Source of the DNA: Durusdinium trenchii
Taxonomy: Eukaryota > Sar > Dinophyceae > Suessiales > Symbiodiniaceae
Length of the DNA: 64,000 bases
Direction of reading: 5' to 3'
Assembly: GCA_963970005.1 (NCBI GenBank)
Contig: CAXAMN010023673.1
Location: forward strand, 165,787 to 229,786
The position numbers were made by a program, and so were the translations under genes. The stretch's first letter is position 1. Each line of letters begins with the position of its first letter. Positions 56,568 through 64,000 of the stretch are shown one piece after another. The notes beneath the pieces are model-generated. The model searched no databases, was not told the DNA's origin, and worked only from the letters and a program-made list of their open reading frames with translations.

Positions 56568-56694
56568 GACAGAACCTGGAAAAGCCAAGTCGTCCAGAAG
56601 CAGTCGAAGCCACTTCTTGAAAGCCAAGACCGATCCCTAGGGAATGTCTCAGATCACTTTGAGAAGTGAAGACTGGGGAAGTAGTGTGAACACT

Positions 56695-56711
56695 ACGAGG
56701 GGAAGAGGGAA
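56695..56711 (+). promoter_or_regulatory. Polypurine-tract candidate
   Basis: The purine run GAGGGGAAGAGGGAAG lies about 90 bases before the aligned start of the 3' LTR. If it is the plus-strand primer site, the full 3' LTR begins near 56712 and is about 385 bp, making the 5' LTR copy truncated. Confidence 0.4.
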
Positions 56712-57094
56712 GTCAAAGCTTGAGCAAGAATTTTTTTGTAAGCACCTACCCACCTTGCTTCAAACATGTTCGACAGCAATAAATAAAGAAAGATGTATTT
56801 CGAAGAATGACCTGTCACATGATGAAGCATTCCTGTTTGCCGTCGTCGCCACCTACCATCTCAAGAGGCGGGTGGGAGGGTTCATGAGCCTGTGCCGTAC
56901 ACCGGAAAACGTGCGGCTGGGCATTGGCTACGGAAGGGTGGAAACCAGTGGTTGTGCAGGGCACTTTTGAGGGTTGTCTACATTGTGGTGCAGGGCACCT
57001 TGGTCTTTTTTATATTGACAGTGGTCATTGTTGTTGGCGGACGTGGTCGTCCAGGTTGAGAGGGAAGGGTTCCGTCTACCAATCACAGTTGTGA
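56712..57094 (+). repeat. 3' LTR of element C
   Basis: Bases 56800-57094 match the 5' LTR; the part from 56712 is inferred from the polypurine tract. It contains AATAAATAAAG near 56779, a plausible polyadenylation signal. It ends directly at a TA tract (57095-57110) and then LINE-type coding sequence. Confidence 0.7.
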
Positions 57095-57253
57095 ATATAT
57101 ATATATATATTCATGCAAAGAAACGCTCCATCATCTCGTTCATGAGTGTAGCGCTTTTCATCACATCAATGGTCCCCCAACCTTGCATGAGCTCGGGGAA
57201 ATTTTTCCTTACTTGGGACTGTTGAACACCCTAAGCGACTCAGCCAGTTTCGT

Positions 57254-58159
57254 TTGCAGTTTGACTTGGCAGATCCCTTTGCTGCAGAACCATTTAGCCC
57301 TGATGCACCTGTTGCCGAGGTCTGGACCGACGGCTCGGTTCTTTTCCAGTCACATTACTGGCTCACTACTGCAGCTTTTGCAGTCATTCGGAAGGATGGA
57401 ACCACATTGCAGTGTGGGCGTGTTCGACGATGGAGGCTTTCAAGCTTCGTTGCAGAACTGTGGGCAACTTGGATTGCCCTATCTACTGCTCATGGGCCAG
57501 TACAGGTCTACTGCGACAACCAGGCGGTCGTACGCAACTTTCACTGGCTCTTACACACAGGGCACATAAAATCCAATTGGCAATGCCAGGACTGGTGGCA
57601 AGCTATACATCAAGTTCTCACTGACAGGAGTCAGCGTCATCCATGCCCTTTTCGCATTTCGTCGATCCCTGCACACTGCTTAGAGGAGTTTGAACCTTGG
57701 CAAATCAGTCCAGCCCAGGCTCATGCAGCTGGAACTACTATCGAGCATATTGTCCGCAACAGACAAGCAGACAGAGTTGCGAAAGAATGCGCAGCCCGAG
57801 TTGCCCCGATATACCCGGAAATCGGTGCAAATGTTGTACAGGCGGCCAAGCAACATCAAGGATGGCTAGTGCGTACACATGGACTGTTGGATACTACTGA
57901 TTGTATTCATCCCTCACACCAAGGACCTGTCCAACCCACTGAACTGCGATTGACCCTTGCTGATGCGCAAACAACGTTTCCGCGTGGCCATGGCATAGCA
58001 ATATCAGACAGTACAGGTGGAAACCCAAGATTCCGTTGCAACACCCGCCACCTAAACGTTGGCGACATTCCTTGGATGATTGGCAGACAATCTGTCAGTG
58101 GGCTCAGCAACTTCGGTGGAGACAAGAGGATACATCAAGTGTTGCCTTCTGCGAATTAG
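57254..58159 (+). pseudogene. LINE-type RNase H
   Basis: The 301-codon frame has the complete catalytic set of RNase HI: D26 in AEVWTDGSVL, E68 in SSFVAELWAT, D88 in VQVYCDNQAVV and D173 in RNRQADRVAKE, with a His (H141) upstream as in cellular RNase H. The domain is therefore potentially active in sequence, though not in an intact element. The remaining C-terminal ~110 residues are less conserved; after about 58040 the true phase is that of the next frame. The hydrophobic strand pattern TTAAFAVIRKDG fits strands 1-3. Confidence 0.85.
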
Positions 58160-58467
58160 CACTCGCCTTTCATACAGCAGGGTTTCGGTTACATGGTGAC
58201 TATTCGGAAGTCACCATTCATGAAATCGCTTGCAAGATCAGGCAGGCATTCCAGCTTCTGCTGAAAGATGACTCGTCCCAGCCGTGCCCCGGGACCTTCC
58301 ATGCTACGTTTGTAAAGTCATTGGGCAGAACTTTGAGCCCTAGTGCAATCGTCAAAGCTGCCCCATTTCTGGATCACTGTACATTGTTGAGTCTTGCACA
58401 AACCCTTCGCGCTGGAGCTGGTCGAACGATCAATTCCTGGCGCATTACCTTTTCACACTTAGGCTGA
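58036..58467 (+). pseudogene. LINE-type C-terminal tail
   Basis: After the frameshift near 58040 this frame reads WRHSLDDWQTICQWAQQLRW and VAFCELALAFHTAGFRLHGD and ends RTINSWRITFSHLG. It is Trp/Leu-rich and without catalytic motifs. Assignment rests on continuity with the RNase H frame. Confidence 0.45.
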
Positions 58468-58469
58468 TG

Positions 58470-61400
58470 TTTTGACTCACTGCGAATCTGCATGTGGGGT
58501 TCAAGCGTATGGTCATGACCAGAGTGTCATCCATACCGTCGATGCAGACTGTCCGACGAGCGAGGTATATATGTGTATGTAAATATATATATATATGTGC
58601 ATTCAGCACCAGTTCATCCAGGTCGCCACGCAGGTGAAACCTACGGCCTTGCCACTTCTTGCGCAGGCCACAAGGGGCAGCTCGCGGTGGAGTTCACCAA
58701 TGGTGGGTGCAGCTGGCTACTGCTACCGCTAACGGGGACGCCTTTTCCCTTCACCCAAATCCTACGAGTACCGTCCTTCAGATTGCAAAAACAAAGCTAA
58801 GCTCTGCTGTGCGCATATGATTCTGATTTACCAGTACAAGACAGTGTGCACACAGGCAACGTTCCCTGCCTTCCCCTGAAGCTGGCTCGAGCTCATGCTC
58901 TTCTTCGATGCCATCCTGAAACGTGAAAATTGGGCACCTGAGAACCACCTCGTTCAGACTAAGTAACTCTGAAAGGAAAGTACATGGAACAACCCAACCA
59001 TACGTGTCTACAAATATGTATATTATGGCTCAATCTGTGAGTGCTCAAGCAGGAGCCCACAAGAAATCCTGCCTGTGCAGACCCTGGATCACGTGATATC
59101 CTGGACTTTCTTTTGCCCATCGTCAAGGAAGACATCGGGAAGGAGATCCCTACTTATTGAAGATCATGCAAAAGCATGTCTGCGGGAAATGTGGCCAAGG
59201 CTGGATCTCAAAAGACCGTCTGATCCGATCAAGTGAGCCAACTGGGGAGAACTTTCCAGACTCCTTGACGCCAGCTGGCTTGCTTGGGAGAAAGGGAAGC
59301 AGCACTTCATGCACAAGGGAGAAAGGCAAGAACAAACGTGAGCAGGCCCGACAAAGGAAGAAGGACGCCTTCCACAGCTTGCATGTGGCTCAGGTAGTCG
59401 ATAGACATGTTTGGGATCAACATGGACACGCAGTATCAGAAGATGGTGGAAGCAATGGATTAGAGCTGTGACATCGCAAAAAGCGACCCTTTTCTGGTGG
59501 CGAACAGAATGCGCTCTGGAGGCCAAACAGCATTGCGTGGAGATGTTGGCTGGTGAGCTTGACCACATGGGGCAGCATCAGTTTGAGCTGAGGCCTCGCC
59601 TGCAAGGATTGTGGCATCATGACCTTGAAGAATGGGACAAGTCGGACAAGCTAGCTATGATGGCCGCAAAGCCCTGTTGGAATGAAGTTTTCCAGGTCAA
59701 GCCCGGCTCACCATGTGGCGCAAGGGACAGAAGCTTCCTGCACCAAATACCAAAGCCATGCCCAAGCGAAAAAAGGGGGGGTTGAAAACCATACCAAAGT
59801 TGAGACAGACTTCTGACATGGCAGGCCGCCTTTGATGATCAATCAAGCATGGCGAAGAATAACAATACTACAGTGTATATATATACCGTTGTAATTGTAA
59901 AATATGTTGTAACATATTGCATGACATATAACTATATATGTACAAATATATGATGTATGTATGTAGACCTTTTCTTGCCCTCATGACACATCTTAGTTAG
60001 CTGGGGAAGCCATTGCTTCAAACCCAAAGCAGACCAGGCCTTCTTGCGGTTGAAGGTTTTGAACTTGTTAAACTCCGGGAGTTTAGAAGCGATGCACTTT
60101 TTGCAAATAAATGCTCTTGAAACATGTTCCCACATTGCACTCACAGTGAAAGGTGGGAGAGGTCGAGACATCGGTTCTATCTATGCAGGAGGCATCCTGC
60201 CCTTTTGCAACCACATTGTGAGCCCCTACTGCATACTGCTACAATCTGTTGTGCGTTCTTGCTTGGTGCTCCAAATGTTGAAAGGAATGTGCACTTTTGC
60301 ACAAAAACGGCCATCCAACAGGGTACAAGATGTTACAGCCTGGTTCCATCTTTTTCCAGTATATGCGTGGGCTTAGACTGGCCACCCATTCCATCATCAA
60401 TGTTCGCGATTCGCGAGATCAGTATTAATTAATTACTGGGTTTTGGTCTCTGCCGCAAAACTACATGTAAATATATATGTCTTTATGCATGCTGATGCAT
60501 GCAGCAATCATGTGTGTATGGACTCGTCTCCGAAAGACTTCACAATGCTTTCACTTCCGGTGCAAGTCACGTTGCTAGAAAACCTCGAACCTGAGAGAAT
60601 TGACCACTGCACAAGCAGCACGCACTCCCCACGACCTATCTAGCCGCATGTCGACATGGCGGTCTGGATTCGTAAACTATGCAGCGACATTTATCCATAT
60701 TGGGATGAGGAGCTAGATTTCGCAGATTGTATCTGCAAAGGTCACGCGCATAGGGATTCAACTTTGCCGATATACTTGGGATCGGGGACACCTGCAAGAA
60801 TAAGAAGCCAGCACTACTTGGAGTCGTACTGCGACTTGTGATTGCAAAAGCAAACAGGGTGGCAAAAGGAGGAGAGAAAAATGGAATCGGGCATGGCCAG
60901 CATGGCTTGGCAACAACTCCCAGGCCAATTCGATGTAGACCGTCTTGGAGCACTTATAGCTTGGCTGGGAGGATATTCATGCTTTCAATTTCACTATGCA
61001 TCACCACACCGCTTGTTCATGTTTTCTCTTTCTGTTCTCGAGACGGGTACTCTTCGGCGGTAAAGGCCGACACCTCTCCCTCCACAGCCCCCAACACGAT
61101 GGCCTCCCCGCTCCGCTTGTTTTGGATGTTTCTCCACGTTTCTCCCGACGCCTGTCGTGTTTTGCTAGAGGGCGGGGGACTATGGGGCAGAACAAAATAG
61201 GCAAGTACAAAAACTAAACAGCATTCTTTTAAAAATGATGGACACAAAACGGCAGAAAGAACGTTGAACCTAGAAATGTATGTTGATGTGGATTGGTGTT
61301 TGGACTGGTTGAATGGAACATGCGGAAACCGTGGGTGTTGTTTTCTACATTGAGAGTAGGAAGGAGGCGATCAGTAGCAAATTTCACCTGCTAAAGAGTT

Positions 61401-62570
61401 GGTAATATGTGTCACATTCACAGGAAAAACTGGCTGCCTACTGTGATTATTGTAACTGTTCTTCTAGATAAGTGTTTGCCGCTCACTAATAAGAGTGATA
61501 CGCAGAAAGTATAGGTAATGTGTATTTTGATAGGTCAGGATTTGGATCAAAGAAAGTCACAATAGAAGATGCCAGAAAGAGAAATAAGACAATAACAATG
61601 AGCAATGCAAATGAATTCCTCCGGAAAAATGCAGAACAGAAAGAATTACGCCGGCATAGACCCCAGATAGCCGGTGTATAGGTTTAAAGGACACGCCGCG
61701 GACGCCCGCAACACTCGCAACATCAGACCAGTCCACCAATATGCCGACATGCTGGGACAAGTAAAATCCGTTCAAGCCATGTTCATATGGCCATGGATAG
61801 ATGGAACATGATGGAACCGTGGGCGAAGTGTAAAGCAAGGCGTCAAAATGAGAAGTTCGGCAGCTCTTTGGCGCTGGCTCGATGAAACATCCAGCGCCCT
61901 TCTGATCGCACTGTGGTCGCATGCCCCTAGCGGCTCTCCCAGTGAATGTAAAGAACGCAAACAAGTGGCAAATCAAATGTTATCAAAAATTTTGCTCGGG
62001 TGTCACACTTGAAAACTTCAGGAGCCTCGCTCTGCTGTCCAAATCTGCGGTCGCCTCAAGTCCATGTGGCTCACGAAAAGGATGCACAAATGACACCAAG
62101 TCTGAAACTTTCTGGGCGGTCTGGCACCTACACCATGCAGTGACTTGTTGCTGTGATTTCGCAACAAATCATAAATTGTTGTACTGGCCAATTTCATGCA
62201 CTTGGCTCGGCACTGTCAAGAGTCACATCTCTTCGCAACAACAGGCGGCAGCAACAACACAAGAAGACTCGGTTTGGCCTGTCGCGTCATTGATCTGGCT
62301 GGAGAGGCCTGAACCTCTTGCCGCATCCTCCGAACGGTCTTCTACAGAACAACTCGCAGAACAAACGGTCCTGAGTTTCCTTTGTCCATGTCTGTCCTTC
62401 CAGCATCCAATGGGGATTGGCTGCGGTCTCCAGGTCTGGGCGACAAGCTGCGCACTCGTCGGTCCTCATGAACACTGCACAAACATCAGCGGCTACCTGT
62501 CCGCACAAAAATCCCAAGCGCCAAAGCATTGCGCCATGGCGAGCCTGATCCTGCCTTTCAAAAAAAACTG
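58470..62570. other. Mostly no gene recognised
   Basis: TA-rich tracts lie at about 58565-58595 and 59874-59955. One low-confidence coding remnant (59157-59785) is listed separately. The remaining frames, including the N-terminal two-thirds of a frame opening near 61921, show no recognisable domain. Confidence 0.5.
59157..59785 (+). pseudogene. Possible coding remnant with CxxC zinc-ribbon-like start
   Basis: A plus frame begins QKHVCGKCGQGWISKDRL, where CGKC resembles half of a zinc ribbon, and continues with a basic segment (TREKGKNKREQARQRKKDA). A second frame from 59411 overlaps in another phase and stays open to 59785 with WWRTECALEAKQHCVEML and EEWDKSDKLAMMAAKP. The two together look like one decayed protein with a frameshift near 59420. 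I do not recognise the family and cannot state a function. Confidence 0.3.
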
Positions 62571-62587
62571 TTTCGCGTCGCATACTT

Positions 62588-62786
62588 TGACTGCTGCTGC
62601 TGCTGCTGCGGCGGCTGCTGCTGCTGCTGCTGCTGCCGCTGCTGCTGCCGCTGCTGCTGCCGCGGCTGCGGCCGCGGCCGCGGCTGCGGCTGCGGCTGCG
62701 GCTGCGGCTGCGGCTGCGGCTGCGGCTGCTGCTGCGGCTGCTGCTGCGGCTGCTGCGGCGGCTGCTGCTGCTGCTGCTGTTGCTGC
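62588..62786. repeat. CTG/CGG trinucleotide array
   Basis: About 200 bp of CTG, CCG, CGG and GCC triplets are open in all frames (poly-Ala, poly-Cys/Gly on plus; poly-Gln, poly-Ser on minus). A central 'gcggccgcggccgcggctgc' block is strongly self-complementary. The long plus frame that includes it (61921-62835) has no other support. Confidence 0.9.
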
Positions 62787-63083
62787 ATATCGCGCGCCTA
62801 CCTACTACTGCTGCTGCCCTCCTCGCTCCCAGTGAAGCTTGGCTTTCGGTGGAAGATAAAAATATAAACATTGAGTATAGCAGCGAAGTTGCAATCACTT
62901 AAGCTTAAAGGTCCAAAGGAACCACATCCCTCTGCCGTGGGAAGAAGAAAAACTGAGACGCTGGTTGCCGATTATATTCGGAAACTGTTGGCCACAGCGC
63001 GCAGCACGCTGCATGCCCCAAAAAAATTGCTCAACAAGTTTAAACGCTTTGGATGTGAGAACATGTGAGAACATAGTGGGCCT

Positions 63084-63535
63084 TGAATGTTCCCCCAGAA
63101 CAACTGCCATTCCGCTAGACTCTGGTTCCGGAACCTCAGCTTTGCTGTTAAACACGAATCACCCTTGTGTATCCTCTCAAGATGGGAGGGGCATTTTGCC
63201 TGGCGATGGCTTTTGCCATGTGGCTACGCAGAGAGTGAAAAGGTCACTTCAAGCTTTGCAGCTTTCGTTCGATGCGTGTTAGCACTTCACGTCTTGTACG
63301 GAGCCAAAGCGCTCCAGCTTCCCACTGGATTGCCACTTCGAGTGACCTTTTCACGCTCTGCGTAGCCACATGGCAAAAGCCGACGCCAGGCAAAATGACC
63401 CTCCCATCTTGAGAGGATACACAAGGGTGATTCGTGTTTACAGCAACGGCTGTTGATCAACCTGAGGTGTCGGAACCAGAGTCTAGTGGAATGGCATGCT
63501 GCTCATGTGCATGTTCTGGAGGAACATTGGTGGAA
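63084..63535. repeat. Long inverted repeat (~140-170-bp arms, ~92-bp spacer)
   Basis: Left arm 63107-63248 and right arm 63341-63495 are reverse complements with few mismatches and one ~12-bp indel (near 63145 / 63450). Similarity continues outward in a shorter patch (AATGTTCCCCCAGAACA at about 63087-63103 against the complement near 63510-63530). Both arms encode the same phrase AIPLDSGS on opposite strands, so the duplicated piece may derive from a coding sequence. Confidence 0.85.
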
Positions 63536-64000
63536 AGCGATGCTGGTTCAAAGCCTTCCTCATCACCAAGCAACTCTTGCCCCAAGTTGTGGGCACAGAT
63601 TCTGCAAGGGCGAAGAGTGTAGGTGATGTTGGCCGTTCTCTGGTCATGCAGTTGGCGCTGATAGTCCAAACTCTGTTGCATCGGGCTGTAAAGATTCTTG
63701 GACTTGGGTTGGGCAAGCTGGGTTTGTCACCTGACTTGTTGCGGCAGTCTTTGGATGACGAGCTTGTGTCTTGCATTGCATATTCAAAGAAGCGAGAGGG
63801 ACATTAGTTGAGAATTCTTTTGACTTTTGACATCAGATTGCTTCAGCTGCTCTTTGAACAACATTGTGCCAAATCATGCTATGCGCATGAGGTGGTCACG
63901 ACAGGTTGCTCTGGCACTGGAGCTCCCACGCTGGCCCTGGTGGAGTTGGTTGGGCAATCCAATTCTTATATTGGCCGGCTGGCAGGAAAAATGCATGAGC
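63536..64000. other. No gene recognised
   Basis: Open frames on both strands (63496-63807 plus; 63483-63776 minus) overlap the inverted repeat's right side. No domain is seen in either. Confidence 0.45.

Larger units (their letters stand above)
53511..57094 (+). mobile_element. LTR-flanked copia-type retrotransposon with internal deletion (element C)
   Basis: Two LTR copies enclose 3.0 kb coding for the second half of integrase, RT and RNase H in copia order on the plus strand. Gag, protease and the zinc-binding and first catalytic parts of integrase are absent: coding sequence resembling integrase starts about 150 bases after the primer-binding site. At least three frameshifts (near 54.6, 55.25 and 55.83 kb) break the polyprotein. 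TA repeats abut both outer ends, so the target may have been a TA tract. Confidence 0.85.
57110..58467 (+). mobile_element. 3' end of a LINE-type element (RNase H end)
   Basis: Starting immediately after the 3' LTR and TA tract, the plus strand reads TLHHLVHECSAFHHI, a His/Cys phrase that follows the RT in LINE elements, then an RNase H domain, then a C-terminal tail. The upstream RT is not present on this side of element C nor recognised on the other side. Phase changes occur near 57250 and 58040. Confidence 0.7.

Noticed and set aside
45055-56800. Both LTR-like pairs (elements C and D) are offset by exactly 3,289 bp
   Set aside because: The D pair aligns only with gaps and the internal sequences are unrelated, so equal spacing is taken as coincidence.
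61921-62835. 304-codon plus frame ending in poly-Ala, and minus frames with poly-Gln or poly-Ser
   Set aside because: Length comes mainly from the CTG/CGG array. The N-terminal two-thirds has no domain and is not supported by context.

Overview
The window reads as nuclear DNA of a dinoflagellate, most likely from the Suessiales/Symbiodiniaceae side of the group (inference). The reasons are decayed Ty1/copia- and DIRS-like retroelements of dinoflagellate type, one carrying a cytosine-methyltransferase-like domain; a protein of repeated 'Q-x-x-A/S-N-x-x-W' helical units joined to a pseudouridine synthase; many dispersed minisatellites, including an ACTAGTAG-rich family; and very low gene density. 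No bacterial operons, rRNA genes, CRISPR arrays or intact tRNA genes were seen. No clearly intact host gene is present: everything recognisable is a mobile element or a copy with in-frame stops or frameshifts.

Layout. 1-23.7 kb is gene-poor and repeat-rich: an ACTAGT-rich 37-bp perfect inverted repeat (1.2/1.5 kb), a ~720-bp AGT-type trinucleotide array (5.6-6.3 kb), a ~200-bp hairpin-containing repeat family (6.4, 8.4-9.0 and 10.6-10.9 kb), a ~100-bp minisatellite (6.9-7.9 kb), two tRNA-like SINE-type heads, a 42-bp frame-preserving minisatellite (12.0-12.2 kb) and CTTTCGCG repeats (19.9-20.2 kb). 23.9-29.2 kb (minus) holds a decayed copia-type element (gag, CCCH finger plus aspartic protease, RT, RNase H). 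Next to it, 29.4-30.3 kb (minus), is a HAD-like ORF. 31.6-33.5 kb (minus) is a helical-repeat plus RluA-type pseudouridine synthase coding sequence. It keeps one reading frame for about 650 codons but has eight in-frame stops, six of them at the conserved Trp position.

36.2-42.6 kb (minus) is a DIRS-like tyrosine-recombinase retroelement: gag-like region, RT, a C5-cytosine-methyltransferase-like domain lying inside the RNase H domain, and a truncated tyrosine recombinase. 45.0-48.5 kb (plus) is the remnant of another copia-type element, invaded by a pyrimidine-rich array with five copies of a near-perfect hairpin. 51.2-51.85 kb is simple-sequence DNA. 53.5-57.1 kb (plus) is an LTR-flanked copia element lacking gag, protease and the first half of integrase. 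It is followed directly by the RNase H end of a LINE-type element (57.1-58.5 kb, plus). The window ends with a CTG/CGG array (62.6-62.8 kb) and a long inverted repeat with arms of ~140-170 bp (63.1-63.5 kb).

All recognisable coding sequence from 23.9 to 42.6 kb is on the minus strand and all from 45 to 58.5 kb is on the plus strand. There is therefore one divergent strand switch near 43-45 kb.
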